The position numbers were made by a program, and so were the translations under genes. From contig NC_092677.1 in NCBI RefSeq assembly GCF_964355755.1, forward strand, positions 22,602,101-22,662,100: 60,000 nucleotides of DNA, given 5' to 3'. This document shows positions 38,601 through 50,000 of the stretch, piece after piece (position 1 is the first letter of the stretch; each line of letters starts with the position of its first letter). This DNA comes from Antedon mediterranea (taxonomy: Eukaryota > Echinodermata > Crinoidea > Comatulida > Antedonidae). The notes under the pieces were generated by a model, which had not been told where the DNA came from, ran no database searches, and saw only the letters and a program-made list of their open reading frames with translations.

Positions 38601-38757
38601 TTGCATTACAATGTGTTTCTGATAGCTTTTCTAATTCTTCTTCCAAGTCCTTGTTTTGTTCCAATAACGCATTGCCAATCTCTGCTGCACGCTCTACATC
38701 TTTAGACTTTTGCACAAGCTCTTGCTGCAGCCTTATTACTTGTTCTTCCGGATTCAT
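29186..38757 (-). CDS. SPDL1: Protein Spindly, dynein-dynactin adaptor at kinetochores (10 coding exons)
   Basis: Exons, in reading order on the minus strand: 38757-38596, 38320-38081, 37090-36968, 36584-36435, 34858-34760, 34303-34193, 33213-33073, 31478-31384, 31039-30855, 29679-29186. Their sum is 1,800 nt, exactly 599 codons plus stop, close to the 605 residues of human Spindly. It is coiled coil almost throughout. Diagnostic motifs: CC1 box (ERAAEIG, which binds dynein light intermediate chain), SISYFNALE, the Spindly motif KGNSLFGE (binds the dynactin pointed end), KRKEIERKYISMKVKYE, FQIATLFQM, and the C-terminal CAQQ. In other animals it recruits dynein to kinetochores through the RZZ complex and helps silence the spindle checkpoint. 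The start ATG at 38757 gives MNPEEQV. A pyrimidine-rich TTTTGTCTAG just upstream may be an acceptor for a 5' UTR exon. Confidence 0.95.
29454..29573. repeat. 60-bp in-frame tandem duplication inside SPDL1
   Basis: Units 29454-29513 and 29514-29573 differ by about two bases. Each encodes 20 residues, so the frame is kept. Confidence 0.9.
31560..32700 (-). mobile_element. LINE 3' half in an SPDL1 intron
   Basis: Minus strand, same strand as the host gene. MLYADDSTILYS (RT catalytic box), NKLSLHVGKTESIIFSSRAK, QVKYLGIDLDQYV, then in another frame STALIQCTFDYSASAWYG and IRDWNRLPNSLKSIQNNATF to a stop at about 31,835. The 3' end carries a (TCAA)n tail, seen as TTGATTGATTGATTGA at 31,561-31,586. 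A few frame breaks. Confidence 0.8.
32701..32993 (+). mobile_element. LINE 3' UTR fragment with (GAAT)n tail
   Basis: No protein remains, but the stretch ends TTTTAAAGGCTAACAAAGAA followed by GAATGAATGAATGAATGA, the same tail type as the long LINE at 26,933. It lies next to the oppositely oriented LINE and stops about 80 bp from the SPDL1 exon at 33073-33213. Confidence 0.5.
33220..34190. other. SPDL1 intron without recognisable content
   Basis: I see no gene and no clear repeat between the exons at 33213 and 34193. Confidence 0.5.
34760..34858 (-). CDS. SPDL1: SPDL1 exon with the Spindly motif
   Basis: 33 codons ending in QKGNSLFGE at a GTGAGT donor. The next exon (34303-34193) starts VEDKRKEIERKYISMK. 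Across the junction this matches the conserved Spindly box, which binds the pointed-end complex of dynactin. Confidence 0.95.
35310..35468 (-). mobile_element. tRNA-derived SINE
   Basis: Minus strand: A-box-like TGGCGCAGTGTGTCGG and B-box-like GGTTTAAATCC, then the body with CCACCCAGGTGTACAAATGG and GTACCTGGTAAGGTCA. The order, a Pol III head followed by an unrelated body, is that of a SINE. It lies in the SPDL1 intron between exons 4 and 5. Confidence 0.6.
35957..35995. repeat. 12-bp hairpin
   Basis: CGGTCTATAGTT and its exact reverse complement 15 bases later. Related CTATAGTC words at 36,345 suggest part of a small foldback element. Confidence 0.5.
37308..37672. mobile_element. MITE with about 37-bp terminal inverted repeats
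   Basis: The left end GGGCCTGTTCAGACCTACAG with AGTTATGCTTTTGTAT recurs inverted at about 37,630-37,672 (ATACGAAAGCATAACTCCAT, then AATCTGAACATACCC). A third partial copy, inverted, is at 37,350-37,375. It lies in SPDL1 intron 2. Confidence 0.65.
37766..37837 (+). tRNA. tRNA-like sequence, probably a pseudogene or SINE head
   Basis: 72 nt folding as a cloverleaf in part: D arm GTCTAATGGTTAAGAC (4-bp stem), anticodon arm TCTGC-ATATCAA-GCAGA with anticodon ATC (Asp), T arm ACGGG-TCCGAAT-CTCGG with one mismatch and one wobble. The acceptor strands GCCCCAG and TTCTCAT do not pair, so a working tRNA is unlikely. Confidence 0.4.
38596..38757 (-). CDS. SPDL1: SPDL1 first coding exon (CC1 box)
   Basis: 54 codons from ATG to a GTAAGT donor. 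The CC1 box AAxxG is seen as RAAEIGNALLEQNKDLEEEL, equivalent to the KAAQYG segment of human Spindly and to the CC1 boxes of BICD-type adaptors, which contact the dynein light intermediate chain. Confidence 0.93.
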
Positions 38758-38769
38758 TTTTCTAGACAA

Positions 38770-41700
38770 AATACAACATTATGGGTCAGTCCGTGCCAAA
38801 TCAACCAATCCTGGTATGGGTCACATCAGGATTTTTTTTAGGGTACATAAGTTTTAGTAACTCCAAGTTGATTTGAAAATTTTGCATATTTAATTCAGAA
38901 ATCACATAATTTGAGTAATTGAGAATTTTGCGTTTTGTAGTTAAATTAAGATACAAAGCTGAAAATTGGTATATAGGGTCAATTCCAAAATAAGTGTATC
39001 TCATATAATTTACATTTTGTGTCATCATACAGTATGTAGATGTCTCTCTATATCATGTTAAATATGAAGAAAGACTAATCTATTAAAGGCAATATTTTCA
39101 CTTTTCTTGATTTGACCATGGACCATCGGCCCATTTTAAGACAGTCGGGCCAAAGTGTCAGAGAAAATTTCTTTCTTATTTACATACAATCTGTCCTATT
39201 GGTATATAAGTACTTTAGGCGTTGTTTTCTGTTCTTCTTCTGATGAGAATAGTTTCTCGAAACATGTCACATTTTAAGGCAGTTTGCCTATTCATTAAAT
39301 CGCTATACTCATTTTAACAATGACAAAAGTAGTCTCCTTCGTATTAAGATAAATACGGTTTTTCTTATTGGTCTTACAATTCATTCAAATGTTTGTTTGA
39401 TTTTCATTCTACTTTGTTATTGTCCATTTATATGTTTTATAGTATATTATATATATTATCTTAATACTAAATAAGTACCGTATACGGTACTGGATTACAC
39501 TTAACTTCAATGTGAAGTTTCCGAGTTATTTACTTTAAAATCAAAACTATAGTCCGTGAACAAAGGTGAAATAAACTGTTGTCAAGTCACATCTTTGTTT
39601 TGTTTCGTTGGATAGAAATTCTGAATCTATTTTATTTTTAGTAGTTTACATTTCTGTTTTTCGTAAAAAGAAAAAAATGCTACGGGTCATGGTATCATTT
39701 GCGTAGCGTTCAAAATCATTTGTATTTTTGTCAAAGCGGGTACCACACAATATAAAGCCATCTGTGCACAATCCCTTTGAACCTCAGATGAAGTGCAGAA
39801 GCAAATATTTTTCATTTGATATTATTATACAGTGAAAAAATCTTAAGAATTTAAAAAAAAAAAAATTAAGATCAATTAGTTTTCCTCAAATAAAGTTTAC
39901 ACGAAATAAAGAAAAGTCAGTGTCCTACTGCTGCCTTTACTACCTTTACAAACTACCACTCGATATTGTAAAGGAACGAATTCTGTGTTTTTAACGTCTA
40001 AAGGTTCCCTTTGATTTTTACATATGGTTTGTGATTATCGCAATATAAATCCTAACTATACATGGTTATTATTAAAAGTCACATAGAATAATTAATGAAA
40101 CTATACTTGTTTCTGGTAACTTATAACTTTAAGAAACAAAATCCGCTTTCCAGCAATAATATTCAATAGTTTGAGAAAAACGAAATCTTTTAACTACAGA
40201 CACTTTATAAATATATACCGTATGTAACGATTTCAGTTATTGAATTCCCTTTTATAAATTTGTATTTTAATTTTGTTACTTTTACTGCATTTCTCAGTTA
40301 TATTTATCAAAAATGCAGTGGATTGCGACCACACACCGGTAGGAGATAGAATCGGCCTTTCAGTCATCGGTGCGTTTTGAATTATTATTATTTTATTGTT
40401 CTTGGGCATGATCCTATTGTATCCGTTTGTTGTTAGTATTTGTATTCTTGTGAGTATTAGAATATGCCACCGATTTAATTTATATTCAATAAAATTATGT
40501 TATCATCTGAAACAGTGGAAGATTATTCGACTACTTATACACAGTATAGATGAGCGGTTTTCTATCCTGCCTTCATGGTCACACGAATATCCAATATATA
40601 TAATATAAGAATGTGTACATCAATTAATTTAAATAAGCAACAACTTTTTTATTGATTTACTTTATATATATATAGGCCTAGGCTTACAACATACAACCAT
40701 GTTATTGGCAGAAAACCATGTTTGAAAAAAACAACATAGACGCCACTGCACTGGATATAGTTATAAATAAAACTACATCAACTAGCAGAATTAAGACAAA
40801 TCTAAATTACTTTCCAAAGTTACGTTTCTGTTTCTGCTGTAGTAGTTGTATGAACTGGCTCAAATAAAAGGTACTAAAATCAATTACTTTACCTCCAAAT
40901 CATGTTTGCGTCGCAACTAATTTACCTGCAAAGCAATGGTTGTTTGATCTTGTTTTTTACTTGCAATGCGAAAACCGGGCATATCGAGGATCTTGATAGT
41001 AAAACTTATCTTATACTAAAGTAGTTTCACACACTGAAATTGTTATTATAACCAGATAAATGTTACCAACATTTGAATGAATAAAAAAAAAACGTATTTA
41101 TCTTTAATACAGAGGAGACCTTTTTTATTGTACATTTAAAAATTTATTTACATAATTGGAAAATTATGACAATAAATAAAGGAAAATCGAATAGATATTA
41201 GTAAAACTGTATTCAGAATAAAAAAAGCTATCCTACGATACCAAACAGTAAAGTATTTGAGAAAATTAAAATGTTGACCCTTTGACCTTTTTGGTCACAT
41301 GACTTGTTTTATTGTTAAATAACTATGTAACTATGCATTTTTTGATATGGATGTAATGGGATAAAATGATCAGTATTATATTCCCTTTCCGATGACACCA
41401 TGGATGACAAAGTTCAGTGTGGAATGTCGGCCATTTTGAAATACAAAATGGCGGCTGAAGGAGTGGTAAAAAAAAATGGCACCTAACTTTTTTGAATTCA
41501 GCAACTCAAGAATAACAAAGTTAGCCAATAAAATCTATTTTGTCACTAATATTGAGCTGGAGCTAGTTTTCCTTACATATGTGACTGTACTAAATACAGT
41601 ATAATGTTTTTATAAATATAAAAAATAGTTTTCAGTGATGGGCGGATAATTCTATTTGATGGTAGGAGATAAGACGAGTAAACCTTCCTGTAAGTATGTG

Positions 41701-44080
41701 TGCCAATTATTTTCCAGAGCACTCAGCTTATTTTATAAAATGCATATCAAAGCCGATAAATTTAAGTGTGCCAAATCGTCTCAGGGGCCCAATCTTCTCA
41801 GGGGCCGAATCGTCCCGCTACCCCTAGAATACTACGTGAGTATGCATTAAATTTATATCACAGTATAGTCACTACTGTTGTACTTTAGTAGAGTAGAGTG
41901 CACAATACAGGCATCAGTGAAGCGCCAATGCGCCATACAATTCGGCTCTGGCGGCCGAGATTGTCGGCTCCCAAGATGGATCTAGGCCTAACCTGATCAA
42001 GGTATAAAACAACTTTTGAATCTTAATTATATTAGGTAGCAGGACGATTCGGTCACCTTAAATTTATCGGCTTTGATATGCATTTATAAGCATAAAATAT
42101 AAGCATATTTCATTAAATTAACACTTTAAATTTAATACAGGTCTTGGTAGTCCTTGACGCAATACGGACATTTGTGACACAATGTATGCATCAACTCAGT
42201 TCGTTTCGCGAACGCGAAGCTTGTCGATTATTTATTTAACATTTTTGGTGTCTATATCGCGCTAAAATTGAGGTTTTATTGTTGGAAATGTTATTAGAAG
42301 TCTATATATCATATTTCGTTAAACTAACACTTGACGTCTTGGTTGGGAGGTCTTGGTATTTAGGAGGACCCGTTCATCACTGTTTTCGCGATATGAAAAC
42401 TAAGTCCTTCCACGAGGACGTCACACATGTACCACCACCCCACTGGCTGATTATGACGTAGGCCTAATGCAATTTTACCGTACCTTTTTAGCAAACGGAA
42501 GTTAGGATATGGTCAGGGAATAATTTCGCCAGTGTAGCATAGCAAAAATAGCGACTAGCAAAACCGCTAGAGGGCAGCAGACATCTTTAGGGAATAGACA
42601 AGTGTGACCCTTAACCTGTTAAAAAGGGGTCAACTTGCGCATGAATTTACGAACTCTGATTGGCTATTCAGAAAAAACGAATGACTGTACGATCTTTTCC
42701 GGAAAATTCCGATGAAAAATTTGAAATTCCTTTGCCCACATGTCTTCGCGATGACATTTTATTTTGGGCTCGAAATGTTAGTAAAATCAGAAAAAATCGA
42801 AAACATGCCTAATATTTTGGGATTTTGCTTATATATTTTAGATATATTTATATTTTAACAGTGTACGCCTTTGGTTTTACATAAATATCACCTATATTGG
42901 ATCACAAAAGGTTTTTAATCACCTGATGCTAGGTGAGTAAGCAATTCTAGGCCGCGAAGTGCCTGATGACGTCATCACACAGCCTGGCTGAGGTGGGGGT
43001 ATTCCTCCGGGATATTCGCGCAGTCCGGGGAGAGGGTAAACATAAAATAAGTACTTTCTATCTTATTTTTGTGATTTTGACACAATTTCCAAACAAAATG
43101 TGGTACTATGCAAATATATATTTGTCACCATCAACTTTCTAATTAAAAATATGTTCATAAAATGTATTTATATGTGTTTTAGTAGTATTTTCACCCAGTG
43201 ACTATTTGTGTACAAGGTCACAAACGCGGGGTGGGGATTCCTATGTAAACAAAGGATAGTGATGGTGCCAAATTTTTACACCTTATTTTATTCATAACTT
43301 TCGAAATACTCAATCAATTTTGTTGATTTAAAGTTTAAAATGCTTACGATTATATACTCTTTCAAACTGAACACTATTCAAATGCAGAAAGATAAATTGA
43401 AAAATACATGCCAGTCCCTAGCAAAAAGCTATACAAAACAACCTTCTTGCTACACATTTCTACAATTGTGTAGCAAAAAATACGATAGAAAACTATGATT
43501 CTCGACTAAAAAATCAGTTTGATTCGCAATATTGCTAAACAAAATTTTAAAATGAAATTTTTCCCTGATGGTACCGCTAAAGGTGAGACGTTTCGGCCCA
43601 CAAGTAGGCCGAGTCGTGTCAGGGCCGAATCGTCCCGGATTCTTATATTTAGGCCTAGCCTAGCTAAGCCTATTTCTATATAGGGCCTCTAGCCTAGGCC
43701 GGTAGGCCTAGCCTCCTAGCCGCGGAGGCTAGGCCAGGCCTACTACTAGCTAGTAGCTAGACCTAGGCCTAGTATTAGGCTAGGCCTAGGCCTAGGCCTA
43801 GTAGGCTAGGCTCTAGCATAGTAGTAGGCCTAGGCTAGCTAGGCCTACCTTCAATTAACTCCTTTAATTATCGGCTGTTTAGTTTCGACTTTAGACTAGG
43901 CTAGGCTAGGCCTAAGTATTTAAAAACTCCGGATCAGGTGCCGTTTTCTACTGGCTACACTACTAGCCTACTGGTGGCCTACGCTTCTTTAATAACGCGG
44001 GAGACATCATAGATTGAGATCAGAATAACCCGCCAAACTGCAGTAGTAGGATGTAGGTGGCGTATTGTTTTTATTTTAAA
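38770..44080. other. Divergent spacer between SPDL1 and CEP89
   Basis: No coding exon found. It contains inverted short repeats (for example TGCATATCAAAGCCGATAAA at 41,743 against its reverse complement at about 42,062-42,081), several copies of GGGCCGAATCGTCCCG (about 41,800 and 43,622), and the AGGCCT-rich block at 43,640-43,915. It must hold the promoters of both genes. A 5' UTR exon of SPDL1 may also be here. Confidence 0.5.
43640..43915. repeat. Dense block of AGGCCT/TAGGCTA palindromes
   Basis: TAGGCCTA, CTAGGCCTAG and TAGGCTAG follow one another with few other words, for example GGCCTAGGCCTAGGCC near 43,785. It lies 170-440 bp upstream of the CEP89 start codon. Confidence 0.75.
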
Positions 44081-47000
44081 ATGGCTGGTGAGAAACAAAA
44101 CAAGAAGGAGGCGAAGAAAACAAAGTTTGTAAGTATAATAGTATCCTATGTAGGGCCCTTGGTGTATAGCCCCAAGAATATGACTAAAGCATACCAATTA
44201 TTAGTAGAGCCTACCTACCTAGCCTATATTTTGAGTGTTGTGTAGGCTTATAGGCATCCATAGGCGCGACCTGTCTGCTGTTTGTAGGCCGAGGGGTACT
44301 AGCTAGGCTAGTCCGTTGCTATGTGACGGACGCCGCTAAAACGTGTCACATTAATATTTTTTACTTTACGGCCGCGGTAGTGCCAGGCCAGATAGGGAAA
44401 TCCGGCACAGAGTGATTTAGTGGGCCGAATTTATTTTGGCCCAGTAAGTAAGGCCTACTTATCACACACACAGCAGAAAGCAAAACTGCGGAGTTGACGA
44501 ACCAGTGTTTTTTGGGTTTGAAAGGTAAAAAACGCCGTGGCCGTTAGGGAGTCCGACACGCTATTGCGCATGCCCAGAGCGAAGTAATTATAGCTTGCAC
44601 TTAGTGCCACAGACCGCGCACCACACCACCGAGAGTCGAACGTTGTTATAGGGATTTACTGTAGCCTAGTTAGTCGTTGGGCGAGCGAGAGAGCGATGGA
44701 TGAAACTTGGCCTAGGCTAGGCCATACATGAATTAAATAATTAAAATACGACTACGTCACGCGTTAAAATAATTATTATGATATTGATAAGAATCAGTAT
44801 CTATCTAAGAATCGTAATGCTGTAATTTTATTAGACAGAGGAAGTATGAAGTTTGGAACGGGAGAAAAACACAGGCCTACCCAGTGGCATAACGCTTGCG
44901 TATTTCAAGAAATGTACGAAAGTGAATAGGCCTAGGCCTATATAGGGTAGCGTTGCGACCCCGACTTCCCGAAGCAGTTCTGTTTTTTTCACATCATATC
45001 CGCGCGGCGGCCGTCAACAAATCAACTTGTATACGAGTGCATGTTATTACAGTATAATGCGTTATATGAAATCTTTTATTTTGTACTTGAAAATCATAAA
45101 ACTACCGTATATTTCGGTGTATAAGTCACACCTGTGTATAAGACGCACCCCCTAACTGAGAGTAAAATATCGGTATTTTTTATATCGTCGATGTATCAGG
45201 GAAAAATTTCATTTGAAAATTTTGTTTAGCAAAATTGCTAATCAAACTGATTTTTTAGTCAAGAAACATAGTTTTGTATTGTATTTTTTGCTACACAATT
45301 GTAGAAATGTGTAGCAAAAAGGTTGTTTTGTATAGCTTTTTGCTATGCTACACTGGCGAAATTTTTCCATGTGTATAAGACGCACCTTATATTTCATCAA
45401 AACAATGTTTTTTTTAAATTGTAATCAATCTTATTGTAATATTAATATATTTTGTTATATCTACAACGGCGTCCTTTATTTAGGTTTTTTCTTACCTAGG
45501 CTCGGCCGCACCCAGCCTCAACAAGTTGTTTCTAACTTGTTATTCATGAGTTTCGCACCCGCAACATCGAGTGCATGACCGTGTGTGTAACACGCACGTG
45601 TGTGGGCTAGCCTCGCTCGATCATTTCGAGAGGGCGCACGTTTTCACGGACAATCATATTCGATTAGTATCTATGTATCCGAGAAGTGTGTACGCTAGGT
45701 CCATGCTATAATCACCTGGAGAATATACTAGTCGAATACCGTACAACATGTGGCCACCAAGAAGGGCTTGCGCTGGGGGGTCGGCGATCGTGCGTATAAC
45801 TATAAATAAATACTATTCCAATCGTAAACGTTTACAAATGAAATTTTATCAGAGCGCCTAAAACAGCTCCATAATAAACAAATCTTTTCATCATATTTAG
45901 TATAATATCACGCTAAAATGCCTTGAAAACTAGGCAGAAGCAGGTTGCCGTTACGTTAGTACACTGTAGCTAGGCCTAGGGTGGTGACGATATGTACACT
46001 CTGTGTGGTGAGGCATTTATGTTCGGTGTATAAGACGCACCCTTAATTTAGAGGTCAAATTTGTGTGTCAAAAGTGCGACTTATACACCGAAATATACGG
46101 TAGTCATATGTAATTATAATTCATAATTATATGAAGTTTATATATTAATGGGCAAGGCTAGTTCGCCATGGCGCAGCTATTAATAGATCCATCGCTGTTA
46201 GCAAAGATAGTGTAGTACAGTATCTTTAGTGTCTGTAGATGAGGGTATGGAGTTGCCGATTTCTTCGCTCTGGGCATGCGCAATAGCGTGTCGGATTCCC
46301 TAACGCTGGGCAGTTGAGTTCCGGTGCCGGAATCCTAACCACGGCGAAACAAAAATCCAACAACTCCGAAGTTCAAAACATAGGCCTAGGGCCTATTATT
46401 ATATTATTGGGATTGAACAGCTGAACGAAATGGGGTAGCCTAGGCCTATCTCTGGAGTTTCTAAACGTTTTGAATGGACAGTCACAAGCCTCGGGGTGTC
46501 TCCGGAGATTGCAGAGTTTTGGTGTGAATGAATGCCTTGGGCCTACCTATGCCTTTTTCACGAAACGGAAGGCATCTTCGGTCGATACAAACATACAACA
46601 ATGCTGTGCAGGGAAGTGTAACGAACACTAACAAGAACAACATAACGTTTTCAGGGAATTTCAGGACTCCATGTTAAAAGCCATATTCCCTATACAATTG
46701 TCCATGTTTTGTAAATATAATGCATATGCCTAGGCCTATATATTACTTTTAAAACATTAAACCAAGTCATTCCTTGTCTTAAATTTGATTAATAATGATT
46801 AATTATGATAAAAATGGAAAAACAATACACTACCTAAGCAGCTCCCGTCCTCTCATGGATGGACGGTCTTTGTGTGCATCACAGAAGAAAAGCAACAATA
46901 TCAATCCGTACATGATGCATTCTCCGCTCAAATTATTAGAATCGACTTATATTATATATGTATAAATTATTATATATTCATAAGATGAAAAAAATATCGC

Positions 47001-50000
47001 AATAGGTCAATACATAAAATGCAGTTTGTGACCTTAAATTAGATCCAAAAAATGTATGAAATGTGGCTTTAATTCTCGTATGAGAAAAAAATTTACTATA
47101 AATTGTTCTTAAAAGATTGGACACAAAATTCTGAATGATTAAAAAAGATTATTAAAATTTGTTTGATCGCTTAAAATCCAATGAAAAAAATTATTATCTA
47201 CAGCTTTTAAGAACATTTTATATTAAAAATTTGCCCATAAAGACTGTGTCCATATATTGATAGTATATACCAATAATTAACCTATCTACCGGATTTCTCT
47301 TTGGCAGAGGTAACAAGGTGCTTACAGTACCTGGTTTGACCTTTTCAATAGCTAATCTCTTTTTTAATCTTGTTTACTTTAGTCAAGGATTGGGGCTGCT
47401 CTGGTTCCAGGGGCAATGTTTGTTGCTGTACCCAGAACCCCAAGTCCATCCCGTGAAGCAACATCAAGACCGTCCTCTGTAGCAGGCACATCAAGACCAC
47501 CGTCTGCCCTATCAACTGCAATTATTGGTTCAACAATGGTCAGTCGAATGATTGGAACACCCCCTCCAAACGACAATAGTTTGGATCGTGACTTGACTAG
47601 GGATGATAGCATGGCTAGGAGCAGTATGTATGATTATGAAGATAAAGAAGATGATGAAGAAGATGAGGATGACACAGTTGGACAGTAAATATTGTATTTC
47701 ATTGAAATGAATATTGCATTTTTTTTACGATTTTGTTATTGTTGATTTTATAAGTGCAATGATGCAATAACCAGTTGAAATGTTATAGAACATTCCATTT
47801 TTAGATCACAGAAAGTCTTTTTACAGTTGAGCTATCTTTGTGATATCATTTGAATTAGTCTGGGTTCCAGGCGGAGTTTTGTCTTAATATTAGTAAAAAG
47901 ATAAATATTTTGGCACATATGGCGTTTCATACGTATACTACTTGATTTTGGATACTCCGTCTGGGGAAACACGCACAAGTCACGTGGTTTGACACCAAGA
48001 ATTCTTGGTGCATACGATTATCCGGTTGACTAGTTCAGCTGCATGCGATTGGCTACTCACTCGTACACCGTTTTAATATTCATATTTCAGAATTTCAAAG
48101 ACTCAACTAAGATGATGCGCATGCGCTATGTTACGTTTAGACAATGTGTACTTGGGTACATTTATGAACGTTTCTGAAGGCTAGAAATTATTTTATATGC
48201 CTAGTAGTCTGGTAAACATTTGATGGGATTTTTCCCAAGAACATGAAAACTCGTCTTGATATGATAGGCTAGCTTCTCCGCAAATCAAACATTGAATGGA
48301 TCATTTATTACGCGGAGAGATAATTTTGATTTAATTCCCACCCAGACCCTGTCCTGTTCTGTGTGATGGTGTAGCCCTGTTGTTGTGTGCCGCCGGTGGT
48401 GGTATGTAGGCCTACTTTATTGGCGTTTTATTTGGCAGGTCATACGTGCGAATTGAGTAGGACCTACGAAAGAGGCCTAGGCCAAGGACTAAACAATTAA
48501 TAAACAAAACAACTTGGCATTACGATTTTATATTTCAACAGTCTCTATCGTACATCCAGCACTGTACGTACTCGATCTTTTTCATTTTGAAACAAAATGA
48601 TCATTGGTTGATTCGAAATCCATATTTACATACCGCCCGTCCCATATAGCCAAATACGGTATGATAAACTACGTCATTCTTATCGGATGTTTGCGGTCTG
48701 AAAATCGATTTCTATACGTGTTTCACAAGTCTGTATTTTCAGACAAAAATCGCGGTCGAAATAAAAAAAAAAAAAAAAAAAAAAGATAATACAGACTTGG
48801 GGCAAGTCTACATTTGAATAATCATCAAGTATGTGTATGTATCATGTTATAATTTTTATTCTGTTTATATTTATTGACAATTTACCTCAATTTCCAGTAT
48901 CAATATCAGTTGCCAACTGATACTGCAAATCCTAACTGACCCAACAGATGAGTGTAATATAATATGAGAGTTTACATGGCAAAATTAGTATGTTGATATA
49001 AAGTTTTTGGTACACCACATACAGTATGTAGTTCTGAAAAGAACTGTCCTCGTGATTGAGAGTGAAGATAGTTCAGATGAATTGCAATTGGGTGTTAATA
49101 AATATGAAAAAGCTAAAAAAAACAAGCAAGGTTTACAGTTTTAAAATAGACTCTAGCTGTTTGAGGTTGTGGGATACCCTCCCAATTGAAGTGACTGATT
49201 TATGCCTTTTTGGTTCCTCTAAGTTTTTCCCTGCCTTATTTAATGTCATTTGCTGTTAACTTGTTGTTTTTGTCTGCACCACAAGAAGGAGAGTACTTTG
49301 TCTGTTTGTATTTTTGATTGTATTATATGTCTTCTGGAAAATAAATGAATTGAATTGAATTGAATTAAGAGCATTGATTCGTATAATATTTTTATTTCTA
49401 GTTATTCAACTATACCAATAGTACGACAGTCCACAGGTACATCAGGTCGTTCAAGATTAGACACACCCTCTGTAAGTGACATAAGTGATGAGGATGAAGA
49501 AGAGCAAGAAAGTGATGGAGAAAGACGAAAGAATTCAACTTCACCAGTTAAACATGCCCATGAACCCATCTATGCCATACCAAACAAAATGCCTGTTGTA
49601 AGTTTAACAAATCTTAACTACTTGCTCTTGTTTCAATTCTTTTCTTATTACATATTCAATTCTTTTCTTATTAAATACTAATTTTTATATTCTTTTTTTT
49701 TTTACTATTTGTGTTTATATCTTTTTATTATTAAATTCAGTAGTGAATTTCAATGTTTACTTAAAAAACATATTTGTTTATATATTTCTCAATTTCTAAA
49801 CGTATCAAACCAATACCAAAATGTTAATTTAAAAGAAAGGAAAAATGATTTTGTAATATATTTTTTTTAAACAGTCATTTAATATGATCTTTTTATTTTT
49901 ATATTCATTTGTTTGAATTTGTAGAGAAAAATTTCAGAAGAATCTGTAAGCAGTAGTTTGACTCAAGTATCTCCAGCTGATGACTTTTCAGATTTACAGA

